Shown: in pieces, positions 50,506-62,648 of the stretch
Layout of the letters: each line of letters starts with the position of its first letter
Position numbering within the stretch: the first letter of the stretch is position 1
Made by a program: the position numbers and the translations under genes
NCBI GenBank assembly: GCA_016647705.1
Contig: CM028334.1
Coordinates: 13,239,546 to 13,303,545, forward strand
Origin: Eucommia ulmoides
Taxonomy: Eukaryota > Streptophyta > Magnoliopsida > Garryales > Eucommiaceae
Direction: 5' to 3'
Length of the DNA stretch: 64,000 nt
Notes under the pieces: model-generated
Database searches by the model: none
The model's input: the letters and a program-made list of their open reading frames with translations, nothing else
What the model was told of the DNA's origin: nothing

Positions 50506-51353
50506 AATACGATCAAATTCTTCTCCTAAAATAATTATCCAAATAAAGAATTTGTAAATAATATGATTTCAGAATCAAGAATTTTAAAATTTCATAGTTT
50601 ACAAATCTCTTGAGTTTGTCAAATCTTTTACCCTAACGCAACCTGAAGGCACATTCTCCAAGCTTAATCATGCGCAATTCACAACACATTGGCTGGGTGA
50701 GAGCTTGACCCATTGTTGGAATTTTTATCATAGGGGTGAACTTGCTATTTTTCAATTGACAGGGGTCACAGAATGACGTTAAAAAATAACAGGGGTGTGA
50801 GTGAATTTAACCAAATTTTGTTCAATCGCCTTCTTCCCGTATGAACCAAATCTCGGCTCATTTCTGCCGGCGTAGCGGTCACATTTCTCTTCCCTCGTAA
50901 AGCAGACGTTCATGTCCGATATAGCTATCTACGTTCAAAGGCAATAACGATAAGCCATTAGTGCGAATCTGTACTTTCCTTCAATAATCCAATTCTACCG
51001 ATTGTACCCAGCTCTCTCTCTTCTTTCCATTTCGTTTAAACTTCCAAATCAGCTGTATATTTGATTCGGATAGCCGTTTCCGCGCTGAGTTAGTTTATAT
51101 TGACACTACTAGTGGCTGAACGGCTGAACCCATAACTCCCAATAAGCTTAAGATGATTTCTCGATCGAATATAAATTGAGTGGTTGTTTCGAAATCTAGA
51201 TTTTCGAGTGTAAAATCGAGTGATGATTTTCTAAATTAGCGATTCGTTGGTGAGGAACTTTATTTTTTTGAAATGTTTTTCTTCATCCAATCTGAGTGAT
51301 CTGTCATTTGGGATTCTTGATTCGGTGGTGAATCGTGGAGGGAACCGGCGAAG
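50506..51353. promoter_or_regulatory. Promoter and 5' leader region of the GAUT11-like gene
   Basis: About 850 bp lies between the end of the Tat-type element and the GAUT start codon, with no other gene. A CCAAT occurs at about 51286, and no clear TATA box could be placed. The transcription start cannot be fixed from sequence. The retroelement LTR therefore ends under 1 kb from this gene. Confidence 0.4.
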
Positions 51354-54344
51354 ATGCGACGACGGGCGGCCGATCACCGGCGCCCGGTTCGAAGGAGCCT
51401 ATCGTTTTGGATTTGGGCCCTGCTTGTACTATTTTCTATTGCTGGATTTGTTCTGTTTGTTGTTCATCATCACCATCGCGATGAAGATCGGGTCGAACAT
51501 CCGATACGGGTAAGACCTCAATAAACCCTCTCGATTCTATTTGCAGTTGTTGCTTCATCTGTTGGATGTATTCTCGAGCATTTCAATTTAGCAGAGCTGG
51601 CTTTTGATAGCATTCTGATCCGATTAGCATCAGTTGATCGGATGTTTTGGAGTTCGTTATTTGTTTATTCCAAATTGGGGAAGAAAGAACTATGATTCAT
51701 TTTTTCCCTTTTCATTATAAATATGAACTTCTGAATACTATGAAATAGGAATTTTTCAATTTGGATCTGCTCATCTTTTTGCATATAAACTGGAAATGCA
51801 TTTGATTGATAACGGCTTAATAAATTATGAACATTAGTAAAATATATTTGTATCAAATCATAAACCTATATATTGTGAAATTCTATATTTACAATTTATC
51901 ATGAAGGACACGTGTGTTTCAAAAAAGACCACTACACTAATCGGCGGATCCAGAAAACTGATTTGCGGGATGGAGTGGGGGTGGATAATTCTTCACAATA
52001 GAGATAGTAAAAATCACTTACAAATTTGGGAGCCGTTTTTGAAGTTTTTTCTGAAATTTATAGGGCCAATTGCCCTTTCTTTCTGGACCTGCTACTTTGT
52101 ATGCTAGGTCCTTTGGAGGATGGTCCTTCCTATAATGATCATCGCCACCGTGAATGATCATTAGATAGGGGCACATTATAACTATTATAGTTCTTTTCAA
52201 ATTTCAATCAATTCAGTCCGACAATCACATAGAATACTACATTTGAACTATAAAGAAGAACCTAATCATCAATACATCAATCAATCCATATTATTGTTTC
52301 TCTACAAATTCTCTCTACCACAATTCACCCGAAAAGCATCATTTTTATCTTTCTTTTTTAGCATCATGTTGCAATCAATCAAATTACTTTTACTTTTAAA
52401 TTTTCTAACACATTATTGGTAAGTAATTTTTTTTTCATAAGTTTTTCAAAACCAAACCAAACAACTTCTAACAATTTTCAAAATTCTCGAATTTGCTTTC
52501 AAAAATGAAACGAAACATACCCTAAAGACACTTCTCTGAAAGCTGTGTAACCGTATCTAATACTGACACTGTCGCATGTAGACCTTTTTTTATGGATCAC
52601 GTTAGGATTTTCTGTGAAATCATGTGATTTTTCTATTTGGGTTAGCAGAAAACCCCAACGGAAGGGCTAAATTGAAGCAATTAAAAGAGTATAATGGTTT
52701 AATTGAGACATTTTGAGGTAGGGGTTTAAATTGACACAAGTGCCAAAGAACATGTGCTTGTACAATAATTTTAGCCTACTTTCTCTTCATAATGACTCGG
52801 ATGTAAGCTAGTTAGACGATGTGTTAATATATCTAATAAAGCCTCCATCTTTCTAATCAATTTTTGAGGACTTAACTATGCATGATTCTTCTCTTCTCCA
52901 GGAGAGAAACGCCAAAAGCAAGACGGTTTCTCATGAGCATCTAAACTTCACTGAAGAAATCTTAAGCGCTCAGTCATACACCAGGCAATTGGCTGAGCAA
53001 ATGACGCTTGCTAAAGCTTATGTCGTAATCGCAAAAGAGCATAACAACCTTCAACTTGCATGGGAGCTGACTTCAAATATCAGAAATTGCCAATTTTTGC
53101 TTTCAAAAGCTGCAATGAGAGAACAACCCCTTACAGCTGATGAAGCAGAGCCCGTCATTAAAAGCCTATCTTCTCTAATCTTTAAGGCACAAGATGCTCA
53201 TTATGATATTGCCACCACAATAATGACAATGAAATCTCTTATTCAAGCCCTTGAAGGGAGAGCAAATGCTGCAACTGTTCAAAGTGCAAAATTTGGACAA
53301 TTTGCTGCTGGGTCACTGTCCAAGAATCTTCACTGCATAACCATTAAACTTATGGCTGATTGGGTTAAGAATAAATCTTTGCAGAAGCTTGCTGCTGATA
53401 AGACAAACTCTACTCAATTGGTGGATAACAATCTATACCACTTCTGCATATTTTCTGACAATCTTCTTGCAGTTTCAGCTGTTGTCAACTCTACTATCAC
53501 AAACGCTGATCATCCAAAGCAGCTTGTTTTTCATATCGTAACAAATGGAGTAAACTATGGGGTAATGCAGGCTTGGTTTCTTGGTAATGACTTCAAAGGG
53601 TCTATAATTGAAGTGCAGAATGTTGAACATTTTTCTTGGTTGAATACTTCCTATTCCCCTGTTTTGAGGCTGCTATTAGAAGCAGATTCACAATCCCACT
53701 ACTTTGAAGGTGCAACTAGGGACCCAAATCAGAATTCAAGGTACCTAAATTTGTTGAATCATCTTAGATTTTACATTCCGGAGGTCTATCCCCAGCTAGA
53801 GAAGGTAGTTTTTCTCGATGATGATGTCATCGTTCAGAAGGATCTGACCCCTCTGTTTTTGCTGGATTTGCATGGAAATGTAAATGGGGCAGTAGAAACA
53901 TGTCTTGAAGCATTTCATCGTTTTTACAAGTATCTCAATTTCTCGAATCCAATTATTAGCTCCAAATTTGATCCCCAGGCTTGTGGTTGGGCTTTTGGTA
54001 TGAACGTTTTCGATCTGATTGCATGGAGGAAAGCAAATGTGACTTCACGTTATCATTACTGGCTGGAACAGAACGCTAATGGAACGGTCTGGAAGCTAGG
54101 AACTGTTCCTCCTGGTCTATTGGCGTTTTATGGATTGACAGAGCCGCTCGATCGGAGATGGCATGTTTTGGGATTGGGTTATGACCTGAATATCGATAAT
54201 CGGTTGATAGAGAGTGCAGCGGTGATTCATTTCAATGGAAACATGAAGCCATGGCTGAAACTTGGAATCGGAAGGTATAGGCACCTATGGGAACCGTATG
54301 TGAATTACACACATCCTTATGTTCAAAATTGTTTTAGGAGTTGA
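51354..54344 (+). CDS. GAUT11: Galacturonosyltransferase, GAUT11-like (GT8, pectin synthesis), two exons
   Basis: This is a Golgi type II membrane glycosyltransferase expected to add galacturonic acid to homogalacturonan. Exon 1 is 51354-51509 (52 codons), a 1392-bp GT..AG intron follows, and exon 2 is 52902-54344 (480 codons plus stop), in phase 0, total 532 residues. An open frame also runs 24 bp upstream of exon 2, but the acceptor 'ttctccag' and family comparison favour the two-exon model. Exon 1 gives a basic start (MRRRAADHRRPVRR) and a membrane anchor at about 17-38. Exon 2 has the conserved 'HLNFTEEILSAQSYTRQLAE', then the GT8 domain (about 190-510) with 'LNHLRFYIPEVYPQLEKV', the metal-binding DDD at 358-360, 'DPQACGWAFGMNVFD' and 'HFNGNMKPW' (495-503). 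The length is close to Arabidopsis GAUT11 (about 537). No breaks. Confidence 0.94.
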
Positions 54345-55055
54345 TATGTGTGATATTTTGTTCATGGGTTATGTTGTTCTTAAGTTAAAAAATTATTCCA
54401 GGCTCTCAGAACTGTAATTGCATTGTTGTAGAGTCAAAAGTAGCGAATTTTGGCCTTTTTCTTTCTGTTTTCACTTTAGCATCTTGAGACGGAAAATGAT
54501 ATTTATACTACAGGAAGTGATCAATTATCCATTAGCAGACGGGGTGTATGTCCTTGAGCAAGCTATACAATGATTATTTTGAGTATATTCTCTTTGTGTT
54601 CTTGTCTTGCCTTGAGACCCTAGGCATGAAAACCGCCCATCGTATTCCTTAGGCTGTCTATATGATTAGAATGCAATTATCCAGGAAAGGGAACCAAATA
54701 ATATGAACAAGAAAAGAAAAAAGAAGCCATCTCTTTAGTTAATTAAAAAATGACAGCCCAGTGCACGAAGACTTCCGCTATTGCGAGGTCTTGGGAGATT
54801 CAAATGTATGCAACCTTACCCTTATATATTGTTTTCAAGATTTGAATCCGGGACCTCGATTTCAAGAAAACTATTAGAAAATATATGTCAGGGCGCGGTG
54901 AATAATTTTGCAAGGAAAACAAAGTCGAAATTAGTAAACTATTGTACATGTTCACTTATCTCTTTGATTGTTGTTTTTTATATCTAGTTTCTTGGAATTG
55001 CAGAGACAATACTGAAGAAATTATTTGGTTATTGGATTGTCTTTTAGGACACTTC
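54345..55055. other. 3' flank of the GAUT gene, no further gene seen
   Basis: This includes the likely 3' untranslated region just after the stop and then AT-rich DNA. The open frame at 54781-54987 (+) has no family resemblance. A stretch at 54780-54880 ('gatttgaatccgggacctcg') faintly resembles a tRNA B-box on the minus strand but lacks a convincing tRNA fold. Confidence 0.45.
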
Positions 55056-55601
55056 GGTGGCGTTTGGTAACCATTTCTGTTCCCATCTGCTAGGATGGGA
55101 ATGGGATCTTAGGGAATGGGATGAAATGAGATGAAAATTTTGTTTCCTTCTTGGGAGTAGAATCGCGTTTAGTAACGATATTTATTTTTATTTTTTTGTT
55201 TTGGGAACAAAATCGCGCTTGGTAACGATTTTATTCTAAAATAAATAAATAAAAAATTTATTTTGGACGGTGACTATGACTGGCAAGTGGCTGATGGTGG
55301 TCGGCCGGCTGCTGCTGACGGCGCCAGAAGTTGGCAAACGGTGGCCAGCGATGCCAAAGGTGACCGGCAGCCACGGAGGGCGGATGAACAGTAGTGGTGG
55401 TTTTCGAGAATGGGATGAGAATAATGAGAAATAACTTGTTTTTGTTTCTCATTTCTTAAGAAAAAAGTGGGCACAATTCTCAAATGAGAATGGAATGAGA
55501 ACAGGAACAAAAATTACCAAACGCTATTCCTAAACAGAAATCCCAAAAATCTAGGAATGGGATGAGAATTTCTGGGATAGAAACGGTTATCAAACGGGGC
55601 T
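55056..55601. mobile_element. Tourist-like (PIF/Harbinger) non-autonomous element, copy 2, inverted
   Basis: It is the reverse-oriented relative of 27360-27944. The ends are 'ggtggcgtttggtaacc' and 'ggttatcaaacggggct', and the flanks are ttc on both sides (55053-55055, 55602-55604). It has the same AT-rich arms with a GC-rich core (55290-55390). It lies just upstream of the first readable part of the sulfotransferase pseudogene. Confidence 0.8.
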
Positions 55602-55610
55602 TTCAATGCC

Positions 55611-55765
55611 AGAAATAGAAAAATCTGGAACCACTTGGTTCAAAGCCCTTCTTTTCACCATCATAAATCGAAATCACTATAATTACCCAAATACCCCTCT
55701 CCTTTTTCTCCAGCCCCGACAACTGCATACTTTTTCTGGAGCTTTTGTTGCCCGAAAACCATAAG
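55611..55765 (+). pseudogene. Sulfotransferase pseudogene, 5' portion (PAPS-binding loop)
   Basis: The translation 'KSGTTWFKALLFTIINR' is the 5'-phosphosulfate-binding loop of cytosolic plant sulfotransferases (PKSGTTWLKAL). It is followed, after one frameshift, by 'SPDNCILFLELLLPENH', corresponding to the 'NPHD.VPFLE' stretch. The gene is cut at 55766 by a Tourist-like element and continues at 62100. Sequence before the loop (about 60-70 residues in intact enzymes) is not recognisable. Confidence 0.75.
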
Positions 55766-58700
55766 GGTGTGTTTGGGTAAGAGATTTCGAGGAGCGAATC
55801 CTTTGTTTGGGTACTGCTAAAGAGGATTTGCCAAATTCAAGGGAATTCCACAGTGGAATTTGAAGGGTGGTTAGTGAAATTTCCAAATTCCTATGGAACA
55901 ACCGTTTGAAGAAGAATTTCTGATGTTTCCAGAGCCAACTGACAAGCCACCACCATTGCTCTCGCTTGGATGAGAATCGACGGCCGCACTGGTAGCTTTC
56001 TTTTTACAAGAATTGATCGACATTGATGGATGGTTGATGGTGGTTGATGGCAAGGTTGACGGTGGTTGAAGGCAGTTGAAGGTGGGGTTGAAGGCCATCA
56101 CCCAAATTTGAAATTACTTTTTGATGATCATCGCCCAAATCTGAACGTCCAGATCATTACGGAGGGGTTAAAGAATTCGTCGTGGTTCGATTGTTGCTGA
56201 AAGTCAAGAGCTATACGAGATTCTGCTTTGGTTTGGTCCCTTCTAAATCATGCAGCTTTGGTAACGAATTCGCACATTCAGGATTGAATTCCGACTCAAC
56301 TCGGCTGCTAGTAGCGCATAGATACGTCACTACTTTCACCGCAAGTATACGAGTCAAGTTTTAGTATAGATGGGGAAGAGTAAAAGTTGTCATATCCACA
56401 GAGATTGGATTAGACGGTCGTTAAGTACCGCGATTATCATACCCTAACTTTATTTAGGCGATAAAAATGTAGTTTTTTATAATAAATATACTAAATTAAT
56501 TATCTAATTGAATCAATTAATCTAATATACTAATATAGTGCTATGACGTTTATGGGAAATTATTGCCTAGGGATTAACTTCGTTCACTTAAACGTGTTCG
56601 TTTTAATCTAGTTTACATTAACGGCGTTCATCCTATCCGATAATCTCGGTATCGAAATCTCATTCACTATCTCTCCCGAGTGTAAAGTGAATGAATATGT
56701 GATTTCGCATCAACGCCGAAGTCCCCCTCGAGTATCTATACGACACTTGGTCACATGAGTCTTGCCTCAACGTCACAGATTGCATATTTTCTAACTTCCT
56801 CCCGGGTTATTAGTTCGTCACGTTGTGTTTAAATCCTAATCGGAATCTGGGGTTACCTCTCCCGAGTGTCAAATCCCGTATCCTCAGTATATCTAAACAA
56901 GTATATAAATGTGGAATAACGGTAAACACAATTGGATAAATACAAACAACCATTAATGAAATATAGATTTTATACAAACAACGTTTTCGTGAATCACATC
57001 AAGCTCTAGACAATATATGTTTAGCTATATATGGCCCTAACCAAATATACAACAAGAAACGAGTTAAACATATACAAACATTCAACCAAATCTAAGAGAG
57101 AAATGAAGAGACTAGCCGTTATCCGAAGATCCGACTCTAAAACCGCGAGAACACTTCCTCCTTCTTCAAATTGTGATTTTCTATTGGTTGAATGACCTTG
57201 GAGCTCTCAAGACTTCCGAAAACGTCTACCTTTCGTTTGGGGAGAAGAGGGATAACGTTTATAGGATTCAAAATATCTAAAATATCCTAAAATATCTAGC
57301 GCCTAACCACTGCATCGGTGGATAGGTCGATAGGATTCTGGTGGGTGATCGCTGTAGCGGTGGAGTTTCAGCGAACTCTCTGTATTTTTATCGCTACAGC
57401 AGTGGATACAGGTTTTGGCTTTGGTCGTTTTGCTGTTTTTCTCTACTGTTCTCCCACTGCTTTGGTCATTTATAGACCATTTTAGTCCATTTTCATCCCA
57501 AACACCTAATTTATAATAAAACAAATAAAAACATAATAAAACGCTATAAAAATACTCGAAAACTACCAAAATCGGCTTGGGAATAAATAGATAAAATTCA
57601 CCTATCAAATACTCCAAAACTTGAAATTTTGCTAGTTCTCGAGCAAAATACTCACACTAAAATAAAAAACACAACGAAATAACTAACCCAAACAACCTAA
57701 ACACAAACAATCTAAACATAACGATATGCGAGTTTTGAATTCAACTATCGACCAGAATATTTTTCCCTCAACAACCCCCCAATCATATCAAGTTTAGGTA
57801 GTAAAACGCACCATGTGATGTTCTAGAATGTCAACATTCAGTAATAGTAAGAGTCATGCTAGATCATGTTCAAGTGTGTGTGCAAAAACTCAATTATATA
57901 AATATCCACCGATCGGATTGGATTATCCACCAATAAAGCTCATGACTAAAACTAATAAAGTATAGGAAATCCATATGCCTGACAGGGTTCCATTCTTCGC
58001 TAATGTAGGCTCGGAAATTCAAAAAGATCAATAGGATTTGGTTCAGTTTGGAACATTTGGCCAAGGATATATCAAAAATAGAAAACAAGTTAACCTTATT
58101 ATCTTAACGATACCCGAGGCACATACTTGGCACTCAATCACTCTCGAACCACCAAAGATCAAGTCGAAACAGCCCTGAACATACATTTAAGAACTTCGTA
58201 CTTACTTGTCAAAAGAAACGGAAATAGAATGATATTTACATATGTTTTTTTTTCTTCCATAAACCACACCCCCAAACTTATTCGATTATTACAATTTTAC
58301 GGGTGTAATTAAAACGAAAGAAAAATGACAAGTGAGTAATCGAATACCAAACCAATGAAAAGTTCGCTCTAAACTCAACCGCTCACTTCAAGTAGCATAA
58401 CGAATGCTAACTTGATTCACTCAAATTGTGCCTTCGGCTCAGCGATATAGGTTTGGAAAGAAGTTTTATCGACCAGGGTATTTGTTATGTGTCAAAATTG
58501 AAATGATTTTTCAAATTCGACAGGGTAACGATGGATAAACATATAACATGGTAGGCTTCAAAAGCTCAAGCAATCAAAATGAATGCCTAAATCATATCTC
58601 CTGAACTCTTCGCCTAGGATTTGTCCTCGAATTTATCCCAAATTAGGTTCTAGAATCCCTATTGTCATAAACTTGGCTAACAGATAATCGTCATCAAATC

Positions 58701-59183
58701 AGTTGGATAGTTATACATTGAGTTTATGTGCTTGTGCAATTATGATCCACAATAACTTTTACTAAAATGAGACATCAAGCACACAAAACACACATGAATG
58801 AGTATTACGCTCAATCTCAATAAACAACTAGGGGACAAACTCATCATCAGGTAATGGCCTAGATGAAGTACAAAACTCAGCACACAACAACTAATACATA
58901 AACAAACTAAAACTAAATAAATATGCATACATTGAAAAAAATAAAACATAACTAACCGCATAATAACATACTAAACATACTAAACGTCACCCCCGAACTT
59001 AAAACGGGCAATGTCCACAACAACCTATCAACGATCCCAATGAAAACAAATAGCATGATAATGAAGACGAGGGTTTAGAACATATACGCGGGAAGCGAGA
59101 GAATCTCGCCTCCGAATCAAGTCGGCAGTGACAGATCTAATTTATTTTTGAAACCTTGGGTTGCCTCCCAAGAAACGCTTGAT

Positions 59184-60200
59184 TTAAGGTCTTCGGCTTG
59201 ACACGGCAAAGGGCTCGTTAAAGGGCAGCTTTCGCCCATAGTAAGTGTCATACAACACTAAGTATGGGTATTGGTTTTGAACGCCCTCAAGACTGGCGAG
59301 ATTTGGCTCTGTTCGGCTCAATCTTTCAACTCGATTCTTCTCCGGATTTTGTGTTTGGGGAGCTTGAATGTACTGAGCGAGAAACAGGATAGGATAGGTG
59401 AGCCACATCGGATCCTCATAAATGTGATCATCATGGATCGGGGGTAGCATCACTAATTGGAATTCAAACGGTGAAAAATCACAACTATTAATATGTGATT
59501 CTTCATCACCAGTCAATACTTGGGTTATCTCCTCATTAGCATGATCATCTTCGATCTCACCCAAGTACCTTCTGCTTGCATTCGGTTCATGACGGTGGCT
59601 TTCATATGATATGGCTTGTGTGTCTCCCAGTGCTACCACGTCTGACTCGGCCTCAACATAGCAGATAAGCTGACCGATTTGCATCTGAATTGACGTTACG
59701 GTCGTATCAATTTGGCGCAGACCGTCTCAATATTATTAAGATGATCCTCATGCTCGTTGAGTCGATCATGTATTCCCCGCAAAAACGTTTGAGTCTCCTC
59801 CACAACTGTGGCGAACATTTCTTCCAAAACGGGGGAAAACTCCACATCTTGAACCGAAGTGTTAATCCATGGCGCCGAAGTGTTGGAACAATCCCTTACA
59901 CTTTGGTAACTTGGTGAATAATTCCAACTTTGATAATCAAAACCCGCCAATTCCTCTAATGATCAAAGGGCTTTGTCCGTGGCTAGGTCGTAGAATGAGG
60001 TGGTACCGTTTTCTCATTCCACTCACATTCTAGTTGCGGCTTGTAACCCATCGAGGAAATTCAGTAATTGACATTCCCTCGGGAACTGATGATTTGGAAA
60101 CCGATTGAGCAACTCCTTGTATCGATCCCAAGCACAATAAAATGACTCGAAATCTCGTTGAAAGAAATGCAACAATACTTATTGATCTAGTATCTTCAAT
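59184..60200 (-). pseudogene. Gag-like fragment and unknown ORF of the non-autonomous element
   Basis: The minus strand near 60170-59970 reads like the end of an Athila-type Gag ('CAWDRYKELLNRFPNHQFPR' wording). It is followed by 'FDYQSWNYSPSYQS' and a short Glu/Asn-rich helix (59950-59696). The next frame (59684-59184, 166 residues) is acidic at first and ends 'YYGRKLPFNEPFAV'. I do not recognise a domain in it. The same Gag wording is present at 43680-43990. Fossil. Confidence 0.6.
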
Positions 60201-60706
60201 TACCCTGCATGAGAAATAAAAAACAAAACTACAAACACAACTTATAAACAAAATAAATGCCTAAATTAAAATCACGTTACTTACTCACAATATCAACAAC
60301 AATCTAAAACACAATCCCCGGTAACGACTCCAAAAACTTGGTAGCGCGTAGATACATCGCTACTTTCACCGCAAATGTACGGGTCAAGTTTTAGTATAGA
60401 TGGGGAAGAGTAAAGGTTGTCGTATCCATAGAGATTGGATTAGATGGTCGTTGAGTACCGTGATTATTATAACCTAACTTTATTTGGACGATAAAAATGT
60501 AGTTTTTTTTTTTTTTATAATAAATATACTAAATTAATTATCTAATTAAACTAATTAATCTAATATATTAATATAGTGGTACGACGTTTATGGGAAATTA
60601 TTGTCTAGGGATTAACTTCGTTCACTTAAACATGTCCGTTTCAATCTACTTTACATTAACGGCGTTCATCCTATCCGACAATCTTGGTATCGAAATCTTA
60701 TTAACT

Positions 60707-61078
60707 ACCTCTCCCGAGTGTAAAGTGAATGAATATGTGACTTTGTGTCAACGCCGAAGTCCCTCTCGAGAGTCTATATGACACTTGGTCACATGAGTCT
60801 TGCCCCAACGTCACAGATTGCACACTTTCTAACTCTCTCTCAGGTTATTAAATCGTCGCGTTGTGTTTAAACTCTAGTCCGAATCCGGGGTTACCTCTCC
60901 CGAGTGTAAAGTGAATGAATATGTGACTTTGTGTCAACGCCGAAGTCCCTCTCGAGAGTCTATATGACACTTGGTCACATGAGTCTTGTCCCAACGTCAC
61001 AGATTGCACACTTTCTAACTCTCTCCCGGGTTATTAGATCGTCGCGTTGTATTTAAACTCTAGTCCGAATCCGGGGTT
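60707..61078. repeat. 186-bp tandem duplication inside one LTR
   Basis: Two consecutive near-identical 186-bp units (60707-60892, 60893-61078) both begin 'acctctcccgagtgt'. The other LTR of the same element has only one unit, bounded by the same short 'ctctcccgagtgt' repeat, so the duplication is specific to this LTR. Confidence 0.88.
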
Positions 61079-62099
61079 ACCTCTCACGAGTGTCAAATCT
61101 CGTATTTTCAGTATATCTAAACAAGCATATAAACGTGGAATAATGGTAAACACAATTGGTTAAATAAGAACAACCATTAACGAAATATAGATTTTATATA
61201 AATAACGTTTCCGTGAATTACATCAAGCCTTAGACAATATATGTTTAGCTATACATGGTCCTAACCAAATATACAATAAGAAACGAGCTAAACATATACA
61301 AACATTCAACCAAATCTAAGAGAGAAAGAGAGAAACGAGGAGACTAGCCGTTATCCGAAGATCCGACACTAAAACCGCTCTGAGAACGCTTCCTCTTTTT
61401 TCGCGTTGTGATCTTCTATTAGTCGAATGGCCTTGGAGCTCTGAAGACTCCCGAAAACGTCCACCTTTCGTTTGGGGAAAAGAAGGACGATATTTATAGA
61501 ATTCAAAATATTTCAAAATATATAAAATATCCTAAAATATCTGGCGCCTGACCGCTGCAGCGGTGGATTAGTCGGTAGAATTCTAGTGGGTGACCGCTGC
61601 AGTGGTGGAGCTCTCTACATTTTGACCGCTGCAGTAGTGACCTTACCGCTGCAGCGGTGGAGTTTCAACAAACTCTTTGTATTTTCACCACTACAGCGGT
61701 GGATGCAGGTTCTAGATTTGGTCGTTTTGCTCTTTTTCTCTACCGTTCTTCCATCGCTTTGATTGTTTGTGGACCGTTTTAGTTCATTTTCACCCCCAAA
61801 TACCAAATTTATAACAAAACAAATAAAAATATAATAAAACGCTATAAAAATATTCGAAAACTATCAAAATCGGCTTGGTAATAAATAGATAAAACTCACC
61901 TATTAGCTGCGCTGAATGATTTTGTTGTCTCTTGATTACTGATTTTGAAGTGATTGTTTTTTCCTTAAAAGAAAAAAAAAATTTAGGCGTGAGATTTCTT
62001 ATCCAAACAAACAACTGATGGGATTTCAAATTCAGAATTTTAAAAATCCGTCATTTATGTAATCCTTGGTTCATCAAATCCTTTACCCAAATGCACCCC

Positions 62100-62633
62100 A
62101 ACTAATCTCTTCTTGACCCTCTTCTTTTCGCTGCTCACATTCCCTACAGTCTCTTGCCCGAATCCATAATTTCATCAGGTTGTTGTATTGTCTACACGTA
62201 TGGACTTTCCTCCTCTGGAAGAATTATTTGAGAAAATTTGTACATGGGCGTTGTCTGTGGGGTCTTTTTGGGATTAGGCTATTGGGTATCAGAAAGCAAG
62301 TTTGGAAAGGCCGGAGTTGGTGATGTTTGTGAAGTATGAGGAGATGAAGCGTGAGCTGAGCTGTTGGATGAAGTGAAGAGATTGGCCGAGTTTTGCGGGT
62401 GCCCTTTTACTTCGGATGAAATCAATGGGAGAGTTTTGGATGAGATGTTGAAGATGTGCAGTTCCGGGAAGCTGAGCAGTTTGGAGGTCGACAGAGAGGG
62501 AAGTACGAGGATGTGGTTTGCTGTGGAGAATAGTGTCTTTTTCAGGCGGGGAATGGTGGGGGATTGGAAGAAATGTCTTACGCCAGATTTGGGAATGGTG
62601 ATTGATGAGTGGAAGCTCAACGGGTTGATCTGA
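62100..62633 (+). pseudogene. Sulfotransferase pseudogene, 3' portion
   Basis: This continues the gene interrupted at 55765. It starts near 'FAAHIPYSLLPESIISSGCC' (62128-62190), which corresponds to the conserved 'FATHIPY..LP' stretch. It goes on with 'FPPLEELFEKICTWALSVGS' and, after a stop codon and frame change near 62274, 'YQKASLERPELVMFVKYEEM'. The last open part (62364-62633) carries 'VKRLAEFCGCPF', 'SSLEV' and the C-terminal PAPS-binding motif 'RRGMVGDWKKCLTP', and ends at the expected place. Intact plant enzymes are intronless, about 330-350 residues, and sulfate small molecules such as brassinosteroids, flavonoids or glucosinolate precursors. Several frameshifts and a stop mean no full enzyme is made. 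Confidence 0.85.
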
Positions 62634-62648
62634 AGTATTTTTTTTTGC

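Larger units (their letters stand above)
56309..61905 (-). mobile_element. Non-autonomous, gag-only LTR element (Athila/Tat-like), 5597 bp
   Basis: A perfect 5-bp duplication gctgc (56304-56308 and 61906-61910) flanks two direct LTRs: 56309-57607 (3' LTR, 1299 bp) and 60339-61905 (5' LTR, 1567 bp). On the minus strand the LTR runs TGATAGGTG..GCTACCA. Just inside the 5' LTR is 'tttttggagtcgttaccggg', which resembles the Athila/Tat primer site. The interior (60338-57608) holds a partial Gag and one further ORF but no protease, RT or integrase. It looks structurally whole as a non-autonomous element. The Gag-like part has a few breaks. A partial relative is at 42163-44104. Confidence 0.88.
55766..62099. 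mobile_element. Tourist-like element inside the sulfotransferase pseudogene, itself split
   Basis: The left end 'gggtgtgtttgggtaagaga' (55766) and the right end, the reverse complement of 'ggggtgcatttgggtaaagg' (to 62099), form terminal inverted repeats. Without the LTR element at 56309-61905 it would be about 735 bp. The flanks taa (55763-55765) and caa/aac on the right could be a decayed 3-bp TWA duplication. The body is non-coding, with a 'ggtggttgatggtggttgaa' simple repeat near 56030-56090. Confidence 0.65.

Noticed and set aside
52878-52901. Start codon at 52878 as the GAUT start
   Set aside because: It lies in the intron just before a good splice acceptor. Using exon 1 at 51354 restores the membrane anchor expected of the family.
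54780-54880. tRNA or SINE-like B-box ('gatttgaatccgggacctcg')
   Set aside because: No A-box at suitable spacing, no cloverleaf and no SINE tail were seen.
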